Below, piece by piece: positions 1 through 12,212 of a stretch of DNA of 64,000 nucleotides; position 1 is the stretch's first letter, and each line of letters opens with the position of its first letter. The notes below the pieces were generated by a model. That model saw only the letters and a program-made list of their open reading frames with translations, was not told the DNA's origin and ran no database searches. Source of the stretch: Sipunculus nudus (lineage: Eukaryota; Annelida; Sipuncula; Golfingiida; Sipunculidae); the NCBI GenBank assembly GCA_026874595.1, contig CM049318.1, positions 37,097,956 to 37,161,955 on the forward strand, written 5' to 3'. The position numbers and the translations under genes are program-made.

Positions 1-317
1 AAGGTCACCTATGCACGAATGAACCTGTGAACTTGGGCCGTTCGTGTGTGTGTGTTTGTTCGCCACATAACTCATGCAGCCATGATCTGAATCTTATGAA
101 ACTTTCGGAGCATTTCAGCTAGGAATGGGAAAAAAATGAAGAATTGATTAGATTTTGTTGTTGATCCGGTATATGGCTAAATAATATTTACAAAGTAAGG
201 TCACCTATGCACGAATGAACCTGTGAACTTTGGCCGAATACTAGTAAGTGAAAACAACATGGTTTTGGGAGCATCCATCAATAGCAACTTCCCACATGGC
301 GGAGGCTTGCATTCTTT
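1..317. repeat. Partial MITE-like repeat with internal direct duplication
   Basis: It is related to 17300-17617 (ACATAACTC, GAATCTTATGAAACTT, and the end GGCGGAGGCTTGCATTC). A 39-bp segment starting AAGGTCACCTATGCACGAAT occurs at 1-40 and again at 198-237 with one change. The left end is cut by the window edge. Confidence 0.6.
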
Positions 318-1075
318 TGGATGAAGATTTCTAGTTTCATACGGAATTAATTTGAACCCTAACTTCATCGGAAGCAAAACAAGAGTGACAGACGTATTTA
401 TAGAAAAAACTCTTATAAATGCTAAAGTGACATTTCGAACGTCTGTGTCTTTGACTTTGTATACCAACCTCGCAAGATGAAGAATAACCACATATTGTTT
501 TCGCAGCCATTGTGATTCTAAAATATCAATATCGCAATGGATACCACCTTTGCATTACATGGCCGAAAGGGTATCGGGTCTGAAGTTCGAAGGCCAATTG
601 GTCCAACACCCAGCTGGTGCGACCAAATAAATCAGGACAATGTCTTAAATAGTTTTTGTGACAATTCCCCAGAAGCAAAAGCGTGATAACTATATAATTA
701 TAGGACAGAAAGCGTCTATATTCTGACAACACATATAATACACTTTAGTGTTTAGTTCGAGAGTTATGGAGCTGAACCAGCAGACTGTCGGACTGACAAT
801 TTACAGAGCCCCAGTGGACAGGTCCGACAGGTCCTACAGATAATACCTTTGGGACTTACTACACTAGAGACCACCAGGGTTAAATTGATTTGACTAAAAC
901 TTAAAAAAAAACTTTCAAAACAAAGCGCACAAGAAGTATTCTAATAAATGCAAAGTTAGCATTTCTAGTCCTAAATCAAATTGTTAAGAACACAATCTGT
1001 AAGTTATTCAAACATTTAAGTCCATCAGATATGACGTGCACGCAAAACTCCTATTAATGGAACTTCAGGACCTAA

Positions 1076-1100
1076 CCCCCCCCCCCCCCCCCCCCCCCCC
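1076..1100 (+). repeat. Poly-C run, 25 nt
   Basis: An uninterrupted C homopolymer. The length is likely to vary between individuals and assemblies. Confidence 0.95.
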
Positions 1101-2232
1101 GGGAGGAGTTATTCAGGTTTGTCCTCTCATCTTTATTCTTGCTCGGAATTTGACCTTGTGTAGGCCTAAAGATGCCGCGGGGTCGCCATCTCCCGGGGAC
1201 TGGCCTTGACCAGGACAAAACCTGTATAAGGTGACGCTCAAATCACCAGTTTCTTGCTACTGGAACTCTTTATTAATCGTGACCTTGTTGCGTACCGTCT
1301 AATTCATACTCTGTCGTTTTGGTACGCAGAGAATGACGGCGTCTTCATAACTGTGACGGAGGATAATGCCTTTGCCCGTGTCTGTGTGTTGTCTGTCAGG
1401 TTATTGGCATCCCCTCGTCTACATATCCTTATATCTGTTTTTCTGTTTATGCAAATAATAATAATAATATTAATGATAATTATGTTACAAGACACAAAAG
1501 ATGCATAATGTTATACAAGCTAATTTGTATGCTGTAAATCTATAATATATTTGTTCTTGTGTGCGTGTTTGTTTTTCACGCACGCCTTCCTAGTCGCCCC
1601 ACCCACCTTATTTTCAGCTTCTACATTCGCAGCACTGACTCCGGATGGTTTTAGGCAAATTCCTCTTTCACATTTAACAGACACTTTTACCTAAAAAAAT
1701 ATTTTGACTTCTCTTTCTGTCCTATCATTCCTGTATTTTAGATGGTTTTTCTATCAAACGTGAGTTGGTAATCCGACGGAGCCAACGGCTGACAAACGAA
1801 GATATTTGCCTGCAGTCTCTTTTCACAAACTGGCTGTTTCACTTGGAATCTATGCTTACGCGAATGAAGAGCTAAGAATTGATAACCTGCCCCCCCCCCC
1901 CGCCCTTTTCTATGGAGGGGGTTATTAGTGAGCTGAATTTTGTAACACGTTTGCTAACAAAAAGGAGCATTTATTTCATTTATAATCATCTGCTCGTTTG
2001 ATGAAAGCAAAGGTTACACATAGATTATAAGACACCGTAGAGAAGAAAACGGGTTAAGTATAATAATCAGAGAAGCGAGTAGTGGCAATGTTCAGATTTA
2101 CTGCTCAAATGAACTTCATCATTCATGTTCTTTGGTCTTTCGGGCGTGTAATTTGTGGTTTGCATGACAAATAACTCAGTAACATGGTACCGTGTGCTTC
2201 ATATAATTGTAGAGTCGTAAATATATATAAAA

Positions 2233-2236
<4 letters not shown>

Positions 2237-2288
<52 letters not shown>
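2237..2288 (+). repeat. (TA)n microsatellite
   Basis: About 26 dinucleotide units, nearly perfect. Confidence 0.95.
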
Positions 2289-2290
<2 letters not shown>

Positions 2291-2944
2291 CTCTTTTAGA
2301 TTATGTTTTTTCCATTAGAATGCAACTGCTTAAATGTCATATGGTTCGGTCTTTTGACAGCCATTACAAGATTCCAGGGTGAGGCCATGATTTATGCCCC
2401 TCTTTTTGATGCCTTGATTATAATTAAACAGTCAATTATTGATTATATTAAGAGACGTTACGCCAATCAGGAATGCAAAGTTAACACAAACATAGCATCG
2501 GTTAAAATAAAACCTTTGTCCGGCTTCGTAAAAGTAAACTGTTTATTAAAGGAAATATTCCAGAATTGATCCTCTGCCTGAGCACAACCGTTTCTCCCCC
2601 GTGACCGTCTATTGATACGTTGTATATAATGCCGACACGGGTATGTTTCTGTAATACCACTCCAATTATCTCTGCTTCTATTGAGGGCCCGCTCCGAGGC
2701 TTTTATAGAGCTTTGCTATTACTCTGTTCACAACTCTTGATGGTAATACCACTATAATTCCTGTTACTGGGCCACCTATAGAGTCGTCTCTGAATTGCGG
2801 TGACCTCGGTTCACCCCAGTCCTCTTTGTGTATTTTTCATCAGTATTACTTAACTGTGTACCTTTAAAGGGCAATTTAAACGCGAATTCATTGAACTCCT
2901 GAGGAATCTTACTTTATAAACACTTAGAAATTAATGTGATTAGG

Positions 2945-3034
2945 TATTAGTATTATTATTATTATTATTATCAATTTATTATCAATATATTATCAATTTA
3001 TTATTATTTTTATTATTATTATTATTATTATTAC

Positions 3035-3066
<32 letters not shown>
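2945..3066 (+). repeat. (ATT)n microsatellite with interruptions
   Basis: ATT repeats interrupted by ATCAATTT words around 2971-3005, then regular to 3066. Confidence 0.92.
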
Positions 3067-3068
<2 letters not shown>

Positions 3069-3560
3069 CCTAATATTCTACACATAGATCATAATCCCTT
3101 AATCAACGGATTTTATTTTTCAAATATCTTTTTTTTACACTGACTGAAATTTAATATAACTTTAATATATTACAATATATGACTTTTACTCAAATGAAGA
3201 TCGCAGACTCAAAATATTAATCTTTTATCTCTTAATTAAAATAGCTTATCTAAAAGAATAAAAAGAAATAAAAAACACAATATAAATCCATGTACCATCG
3301 TTTCTAATATGTAAACGTAATGTTATTTTCCTTAAATCAAAATTCCTGTTCTTTGAAGGAAAACCCACACAGACACAATCTACAGACAATTTTCCATCGA
3401 ACTGAAACGAAACAGGATATTGCTATCCACACTTAAAGGCCCCCAAGGACGAAATCCTCAGTAATCTACTTCGGTTTTAAGTGTCCTTAAGCAAGATATA
3501 TAGAATTCAGTAAGGTTTTCAAGTCATACCGTTCGTATATGGACATATGCAGGACCTAGG

Positions 3561-3582
3561 TAGCTCGTTCCAGCACGAGCTA
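3561..3582 (+). other. Short perfect hairpin
   Basis: TAGCTCGT and ACGAGCTA form an 8-bp stem with a 6-nt loop. No flanking gene explains it; chance is possible. Confidence 0.4.
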
Positions 3583-4040
3583 TTTACCCAGGTCACCATG
3601 GGGATACGCGGCAAGGCCTGTGCCTATTGACACGAGGGATTAGTGAGTAAAGGGTGCTTGGACCAACGGAGGCCTGACATGTACTCCGCGGGTATCGTGG
3701 TCACCATATAAAAATATCTGTTCACTGGGACATAGTGCCCAGAGTGGGGTCTTGAGACTTCTCTCTAAATGGCCTTTGAGTAATTTCTATGGGGCTGTTC
3801 TATAAGTTCTGTAAATTGTTAATATTGTGCGACAGGTAAAACCTGCACTTTTCAAAAATTGCACCCTTGGCTTAAATCGCTTGTTCATCCGATTCGCTTG
3901 GCATATTTGTACGCCCACGACAAAACTAAATTATGGGTGCAAACAGGATCATATAATGTTGACAAAACACGTCATCACAAAACAAAATCACGTGATCTAT
4001 ACTCCTTGTGCAAAGTTAAGCCATTTGAAACCATATCAGA

Positions 4041-4164
4041 AGCGGATCCGGGGGGGGGGGGGAAGAGGATGGGTACATGGAAACCTTTTCAGACTTTGTC
4101 ATTAGTCCTCCTGGGTTGGAACCCCCACCCCCCCGCTTTTCCTAAATCCTGGATCCGCCCCTGC
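4041..4164 (+). repeat. Dispersed GGATCCGCCCCTG repeat, copy A
   Basis: It starts AGCGGATCCGGGG and ends CCTGGATCCGCCCCTGC, giving short inverted ends. The interior has TTAGTCCTCCTGGGTTGGAA and C-rich runs. The same pieces occur in the copies near 5.7 and 24.7 kb. Confidence 0.7.
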
Positions 4165-4269
4165 AAATTCCCCAAATTTGAACGTTTTCAACGTTTTCCT
4201 CTCATGTGAAAGATTGCTTTGCAATTCGTAACCGAGTTTTCAGGTATTCATGTTTTTAATAAGTGACCA

Positions 4270-4270
<1 letters not shown>

Positions 4271-4316
<46 letters not shown>
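4271..4316 (+). repeat. (ATT)n microsatellite
   Basis: About 15 uninterrupted trinucleotide units. Confidence 0.94.
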
Positions 4317-4318
<2 letters not shown>

Positions 4319-5694
4319 TGTGAAGGGTGGCCTGTACCAGAATAAGAATTCTGTTATAAGCAGGGCCCTCTTCCAAGATATACAAGATATTATATACAAT
4401 TAGGACAAACGCTGATGATCACTGAGTTAAAAATTCTTACTAATACAAAATAAAGAACACGGCAAAAGTTCACGTTTCCAATCACTTGTGAGAGAATCTC
4501 TGTACGTATTTTGCCAAATGGCCATTTCACCTATGATGTGAAACTCTTAAATACACTATGGCATTACGGTTTGCAGAGCAGAGTCTGTGAGAAATTCTAG
4601 CAGTGAAGAAATGAGGGATTATCCTTATATGATCGAGAGGTTTGGTAAGTTTGACCACATGACGTTTTGCTGTACCTGGGCTCACGTGTGTGTGAGTTGA
4701 GACCTGGTTCCAATATTGACATACACTTCGGTGCTAGCTGCATGTGGTCTCCATTAATATTTATGAGTTCGTGTAGTCACCAGGGTTACGTCAGTGCAAG
4801 AACCTTCCAGGACAAACATCGAATACCCAAAAACTGACTTACAGGTAAAAATCGTAGAACTCAATGTTCAAGGCTGCAATTTTCTGTGTAGAGAATTTAT
4901 AGGGATGTTGATGGTCGGTGGAGGAGGGCCCGTACATGTTTAAATCAAATTTCAAAATCAATTTACAATCAAATTGAATAAAACACTAAGAAAACGGTCC
5001 TGTCATAAGTATTAATGAACGATGAAATATACGCTCCATAAGCAGCGGCTACGCTACGCTCAACTATTCGCTACACTACCCGCTGCATTAAACCGCGGTT
5101 GCCGGTCAGGTCTGGCCACCAGGCGGTGCTGTCTTTGTGGAATTCCCCCTGCGTTATATTGAACCAAACACATAGCAGGTATCACCAGCACAAACGGATG
5201 TTCTTCGAAGTACCGGTCACTTTACACTACTGTGGAACGCGCTTTGTAGCACAGACTTTTTTTCACCCCAACTAGAATACACACGATGCAATCTTCAGCT
5301 TTCAACACAGTCTGTATACTGACTTGCCTGAGGTCACTTGTCCCCCACTGTCAGCATATTCCTGTATTGCGTGCTAAACGAGCTTGCCACGGGCATAGCT
5401 ATGTTTGTTTACACGCGCGCTAAGCCAATAAGATTTTTTTTCTACCAATTCTGCAGATTTTTTAAACGGCGAGACAATCAGATTTCATTTTATCCAGCGT
5501 AATCTGACTGGGTGTTGCTAAACCTGAAGAATCCTGCTATTTCTCACAGCGTGTGAGTGGAAGGTCACTGCATGGGCCGGGAGGTCACGCGCTGTGTTCA
5601 GAGCGTAGTGAAATAGTGCTAATGCACTTTCTCACTGTTCCACCGGAAGTGCCGTGGCTCCATACAGGGGAAGTTGGTGTTAAACAAACAGCGA

Positions 5695-5886
5695 GGATAG
5701 ACTGGGGGTCCGGACCCCCCCCCCCCCCTTCATTCGTCGCAAGTTTTTTAAGGTTTCAGACAAAATTTTGCGGCCTGGACCCCCCTTTTCCGGACCTGGT
5801 TATCTTTTTAGGTTTTCCATTAGTCCTCCTTGGTTGAACCCACCACCCCCCCAACCCCTTTTCCTAAATCCTGGATCCGCCCCTGC
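5695..5886 (+). repeat. Dispersed GGATCCGCCCCTG repeat, copy B
   Basis: It shares ATTTTGCGGCCTGGACCCCC, TTAGTCCTCCTTGGTTGAAC and the end CCTGGATCCGCCCCTGC with the other copies. The left end is degraded into a GGGGGTCCGGACC palindrome followed by a C run. Confidence 0.7.
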
Positions 5887-8800
5887 TGCTATACCCCGAT
5901 ATATTTCGATACCCTGCTTTCAGCAAATCAAATGATTGTGGTTTATATCATCCTGTTACCAGTTTAATTGGAGAGCAATGGGCCCGAAATTTGCATGTGG
6001 TAACAGTGTAAACGCGATTATTCTGATAGACTGTCTATAATATACACGTACCTATTGAAACTGAAATAAAACACTGCGAGAAATCAAATGATCTAAATAG
6101 GTACAAAATTGTTCACCAAGTAAGTTCTTCTTTTAATATAAATCCATTTTATTCCAGGTTTCTAGTAAGTGATCCTTCCATTGATCACTGTATTTTTTAA
6201 TATACGCTACATATCTAGTATATGTGAATAGAGAAAATTTATTTATCCAATAACATCCTACATATTTCTGACTAAAGAGATCTTACTTATAACTACACAT
6301 ATTAAGTCTATATAATACACTGGCCAACTGCCCTGTATTGGTGTTTGTTGCAAACACAGAAAATTTTAAAGTCAATACCCGGTGCAGACACCCACAAATC
6401 AGATGGGGTGGAGGTTTCCCTTTGTTCTTGAGTAAAGTCAGTCATAATTCCTCCACTTTTGCATTGTTCTCTATTTTATTTCATACGTTGGCTGAAAGGG
6501 CAGTGAGCGACTTTATGGACCCAAAATGAACCCAAAATATGTCCAATATGACCACGCTGGAGCATCAAATATGCGGCCGTGACATCGAATACAATAAAGC
6601 GGTTGTCATTTGTCACTTTTATCCGGTTAGAGCGCTAGCAGTGGACAATCACCGATTCGCCGTGCTCTCAATAACCCTACCCGCCTCCACTCTAATGGTA
6701 CAGTTCGTATGACACAAAGACCTTTGGGATGAAACCCTCAAAGGGAAACTACAGTTGCTACACCAAATGTTAACAGGTGAGAGCAACTTAAAGGTTGGAT
6801 GCTACATTCTAAAGATACCATGAACTTCTAACATATGCGCCTCTGGCCAGTCAGCTGAAACGACCTCGGTTTCCTTGTTTTAGAAATATTTAATGTCAAG
6901 GTGGTTCTCTTTGAACATATTTATGTGTTGTGAGTTTTTCACCCAAGCTGCGTTTTATATGATTGATAAATGATAATTTAAATTGTTCACCCCGAATTCA
7001 AGCTCTCATCACTAAGATTTCAGTCCAAAATGACACTCCGTCATCCGGGCAACTTCAGGTGCTTTATAGAGTTTAGGGTTTGACATTGGTTTAAATATAT
7101 TCATTTTTATTTAATCGTGCAAGTAGCAAAAGAGTGCTTATGAATGTACTTTTTAAAATTCAATACTAAATACTAAATAATGCAGTTTATATTAAATGCA
7201 ATCCAAATATACAAAGCAAAGAAACAAACACATGACAAACATATATTTCATATACATAACATTCTAGTACACACTGATATTCTAAATTTTTCAAATTGTT
7301 TAGAAATTATGAATATAAATAAAGATCAGTTTCTATAAAGAGTAAATAAACCCTTTTAGATACGTGTATAAATGCTTACGCAGCCGCAAATATCATAAAT
7401 TAAGTATCAAAATTAGCGTTTGGTTTACCCATTAAGATAACACTTAAGGCATATTCTTAATTTTTGTCACTAGTTGTGGCAATGATATCGAAAGGAACTA
7501 CCAGTAAAAAGCCTCAATATTTCAAGTTGTTTCTTGAATAATGATTAAGAGGGCTTTCGAAAAACTAAATGAAATGAATCCACCAATGTATGATCACAGG
7601 TACATTTTGGATCGCTCAGCAGACCATGTGAGAGGAGATGCCCTTTTAAGGTACAATGTATTTGAATACAAACGCATTCACCTGACGAAGTTCTAACACA
7701 TCTCTGCTTGGGTTCCTATGAGTGATCACAGGTGGTGTTTATAGTCAGTATGAAAATGTTCGCGGTAATACTGTAGGTGTGTGAACTTCAATCCAGGGTG
7801 GATGCAGGCTTTACGGGAAGAAAAACTGAAGCCTTTAAATGTTCTCACGAGCTGTCTAAACAAGAGACGTATCTATAAGGGGGAACAAATCGGTTGTACA
7901 TCTCTACAACGACTATTGCCCAAGCGATAATACTGGACGTATAAACAGACAAAAGTCGCTCCTCTCTTCTCATCTGAATCAGCATTAGCTCTGTTTTGAC
8001 ACATTAGCAAATGATTCTTTGCTTAAAATGGCCTGTAACTGCTTTTAAACTAATTTACGTAAGATAACTAATATAAAAAACGCGTTTAAGATAATATACC
8101 TCGAAATGTAACGAACTTATATTCCACCATTACACATTAATTCATTTATAATTCATTTAAACATTTGTAGATATCGATAGTAAACATAAATTGAATCAAA
8201 TGCCTATTGCCCACCCTTCTATAGACGTTCAATGAATATTACTACCAGAACATTTGAAGATTTCTTGTTGTGAAAAAAAAATAATAAAATGACAGTGCTT
8301 GCTGTTCTGTATAGGCTCTCGCTGACAGATGAGGAATTTAAAGCCAGCATTTCATCTACCTTTTCTGTAGAATGTTGGATTTCTGGTTTACTCTTTTCGT
8401 ATAACATTGTAAGTAATTCCTGTTATGGAAAGTTCTTAGATTTCCTCTGTGATGGATGTATGAGCTGTCCAACTATAAAATGTTAGTATGTACGGAACAT
8501 GCAGAATTGTTGACAAACAGAAAAAAAACATGTAACCAAAGGTGGTTTGTTGTGTGTGTGAGGAAGTTGAAAGGGCACAAGTTGCAAAACGCTATTTGCA
8601 AAACTACGGTTCATCTGACTTGCCGCCAGATATCCTTGGTGAATATGTTTGGATAATTTTGAGGGGCCCCCCTCATGTTATAAACACCAGGGTTTAAACC
8701 AAACGAACAGCCTGTTGGCGGTGGGATCAGCGTTTTCAACCCTGTTTTATAAAAACAAGTTCAAGGTATTTTCTTGAGTTAATAGACTACAGTGGCTAAT

Positions 8801-9337
8801 TATACGCTGTAGCATTACGGAGGGGATGAGGAGGGGAGTGTACTAAGCCCGTCATCCTCCCAGCTCCCTAGACTATCGTAAGTAAAAAGCTTTAGGTCAG
8901 CGAATTCACCCGATAATCAGCCAAGTCGACCACAAGCTAGGCCCAGCCAAGGAGGACATGTTACATACACTAGATGTTATATTGTGACGTCATTGTCATT
9001 GCACCCTGCATCCATGATGCCAACGTCACCATCACGACGAGACAATTACATTAGTAACTCACTTGTTACTTACTTAACAGTTACTAACTTACTTATAGCC
9101 CTTGAACGTTAAATTTGAAACACTTGTCCGCGGAATATCTTAAAAGTTCCCTAGTGGTTTTATGAAATTTGTCTTAGATTGGTGCATAGAGCAAGGAATA
9201 AAGGGTTAAATTTTGCAGTGGATTGATTATATTTTGGAGTTGCTGTACGGATAAAAAAAACGAGACAGCAAGCATAAAGTGATAAATCTAAGTTGGTCAG
9301 GATCCAGATCCGCCGTGTTATTTTACTTAAGTTTTTT
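5887..9337. other. 3.4-kb spacer with nothing recognised
   Basis: AT-rich sequence with no splice-linked coding stretches, tRNAs or clear repeats. The longest open frames are about 60-66 codons and look random. Confidence 0.55.
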
Positions 9338-9457
9338 TTTGTTGGCCGGTGGCCAATTCTTCCACCAAATTTCGTTCAGAACTTCAAAAGCTATGGACAC
9401 ACACACAGAAACAATGCCGATCACATAACCAAGTACCGCCTTCGCTGGCGGAGGTAA
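9338..9457. repeat. Fragment of a GGCGGAGG-ended repeat
   Basis: TTGGCCGGTGGCCAATTC, ACAGAAACAATGCCGATCAC and the end CGCTGGCGGAGGTAATAA resemble the right part of MITE-like repeats with GCGGAGG ends. No left end was found. It lies about 25 bp from the foldback element. Confidence 0.4.
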
Positions 9458-9483
9458 TAATCATACTAACTAATTCATGTATA

Positions 9484-11422
9484 TGTCACAGGCGAAATTA
9501 GAATCCAGGCGGATTTAAAATCCGCCTAGGCGAGATTGAAATTTTGATTTCGCCTAGGCCAGATTAAAATTTCAATCTCGCCCAGGCGGATTTTAAATTT
9601 GCCTAGGCGATATTGAAATTCTGATTCCGCCTAGGCCAGATTAAAATCCTGCTATGATTATATGTAGGATTTCAATCTCGCCTAGGCTGATTTTAAATCT
9701 GCCTAGGCGAGATTGAAATTCTGATTTTGCCTAGGCCAGATTAAAATCCTAGCTTTTAATCTGTGTCATTCAATTCTTTGGTTTAATCATGCTGATTGTT
9801 TCATAATAATTGCAGTTTATTCTCACATTTGGCGTGGAGAGATTTATCTGTTGAGAATTGTATATCTGAACATCTTAATGAATAGGACCATTTTAGGAAT
9901 TTAAGATCTGCCCTGGCCAACAAGATGGAAATTTTGATTTTGCTTTGTTTTAAGTGTAAGTTTTACAGAAACTTTGGATTTTGAAAGATCAGTTTATTAA
10001 GAACACTATATCTTAATGAACATAAAAAATAAATGGTTTTCTATAATCACTGATGCTAAAGAATGCTTTACAGAAGTGATGAAGTTTTTTCTGACAGCAG
10101 GGTGAAATTTAAAAAAAAAACACAGGTATATTTTCAGTCTGATTTTTTCAGGTTTCAGCATTTATTTTTTGCCTTGGAAAATAACATTAATTTTTGGCTT
10201 TTTATTAGCTGAAAGGGGCAAGGAAGATACAGGAATTTGAATATTTTAGTTATTTATATTGTTTATTATAAATGATGCATACTGCATATTTTAGACTGTG
10301 ATTACTATGTAGTTATGGAATTGCTAAATATTAAATATCATAAAAGAGTATCTTTTTATACATGTGTTCTTGGTAGTTACTCTCAGAATATACACTCCTA
10401 GTCTGTTTAATTCCCTCATTTATTTATACAATAATATCTGTAATTTTTTTGCAGCTACTCAATGTTCTGAGGCTCAATGTTCTTGTGTCCACTTAAAAGA
10501 AATAGAGAAAAAATATATCTTAACAATAAGGTTGAGATATTCTTAAGCAGACTGGTGTATTTCAGGATATTTTAAAATAAACTTTTTCTCTTGGTAACAT
10601 CTAAACTAAAATATTCTCATGTAAACTAGTGTATTTCAGTTTATCCCAAAGTGAACTGGTTGACTTCTGGATATCCCAATGTGAACAATTGTACATTGGA
10701 ATATTCCAATCTCAGTAGTGACTATCCCCATCTCAACCATTAAGATGGGGATTCCCATCTCAAATAGTTGAGTTACGAACCCAACTGGATTCCCATCTAC
10801 ACTGTGACATATATATATTTTTTTATCAACATTTTGTGTGAAAATGTGCTGTAGAACACAGTGGAAAAAAATTAAAATATTAGGTAGACTACCAGTTTAG
10901 CAGATGTGTACATTAACATATTTCGTGTTGTTTTGTCAGTCTGCTAAAATTAAATTGCTATTAAATATGTTAAAAATAAAAGGACAACCCCAGTAAAATC
11001 ATGAGTGAAATAAATCCGAATTTATTTTAAGCTCAAGTAACTTGTTTTAGTCACTAATTTTATAATGTTATCATTAAATATTAAGATTATACTTTTGAAG
11101 ATATACATTATAATGAAATAATCAGCATGATTTAACCAAATAATTGAATCAAGCAGATTAATAGCTAGGATTTTAATATAGCCTAGGCGAAATCAAAATT
11201 TCAGTCTCGCCTAGGCAGATTTTAAATCCGCCTAGGCGAGATTGAAATCCTACATATGATCATAACAGGATTTTAATCTCGCCTAGGCGGAATCAAAATT
11301 TCAATCTGGCCTAGGCAGATTTTAAATCCGCCTAGGCGAGATAGAAATTTTAATCTCGCCTAGGCGAAATCAAAATTTCAATCTCGCTAAAATCCGCCTG
11401 GATTCTAATTTCGCCTGTGACA
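9484..11422. mobile_element. Non-autonomous foldback element with GCCTAGGC-rich inverted arms
   Basis: The ends TGTCACAGGCGAAATTAGAA (9484 on the plus strand) and its reverse complement (ending 11422) are inverted. Each arm (about 9484-9760 and 11160-11422) carries seven or eight copies of GCCTAGGC-type palindromes embedded in GAGATTGAAAT/ATTTCAATCTC words, about 20-50 bp apart. Flanks are TATA on both sides, so the target duplication is TA or TATA. The 1.4-kb AT-rich centre has no recognisable protein, so movement would need an enzyme from elsewhere. Confidence 0.8.
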
Positions 11423-11507
11423 TATATATACGCAAATTTCTTAATATAAGGTGGGAAATTAGACTTCAAATGCAAATACATTTGTGTAAATGTGCTTTTT
11501 CATAATT

Positions 11508-12212
11508 ATGCCCCCCCCCCCCATGGGAGACATGTTGTTTTCAGTGCCGTCGTCTGTCGTCGTCGTCCTCTGTAGGATATCTTGTGAATGCGCTAACTTT
11601 GAAGGGCTGCATATTTTCCTCCGAAATTTTAAACACTGTTTGTTCATACGAAAATCTTATACGAGTACGAAAACTGATGACCTTGACCTTAATCTTCAAC
11701 GTCAAATCTGCCGAAATGTAATTTTTTTTTTTTTTTTGGTTATCTTGTGAACACGATAACGTTTGAAGGGCGGCATGTTTTACTGCTAAACTTTTACACA
11801 CTAATGGTTCTCACTGAAATTAAGGAAGAGTTCGAAACCCAGTGACCTTGATCTTCATCATCAAGGTCAAATATGCCGAAATGGAAAATTATCGTGAAGT
11901 CCATAACTTTTGAAGTATTTCACATTTTGTCCTAAAATTTGGAACACCGATTGTTCCTACAAAGTTCTCGGAGGAGTTCGAAAGCTGATGACCTTGACCA
12001 ATATCTTCAAAGTCAAATCAGCCGAATTGTAGTTATTGTCTTGTGAACGCTATAACTCTTGAAGGGTTGGATATTTTCCTCACAAATTTGAAACACCGAT
12101 TGTTCCTACCAAAATCTTGGATCAGTTTGAAAGCTTATGACCTTGACAGGGTCAGATCTCTCACCATGTCTTCATTGACATAACCTATATGCAAACGGGG
12201 GGGGGGGGGTAG
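11508..12212 (+). repeat. Element bounded by C and G runs with four about 150-bp tandem units
   Basis: A C run (11511-11522) opens it and a G run (12197-12209) closes it. After a GTCGTC-rich head (11548-11570), a word of the type CTTGTGAACGC-ATAACTTTTGAA recurs near 11581, 11744, 11893 and 12040. It abuts the foldback element that ends at 11422. Confidence 0.7.

Larger units (their letters stand above)
318..3560. other. No gene recognised; simple repeats
   Basis: Apart from the C run, the (TA)n and (ATT)n tracts and a shorter C run near 1891-1903, nothing was recognised on either strand. Open frames are short and have no family features. Confidence 0.55.

Noticed and set aside
3561-3720. Possible tRNA or riboswitch around the TAGCTCGT hairpin
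   Set aside because: No cloverleaf or internal promoter boxes could be built around it.
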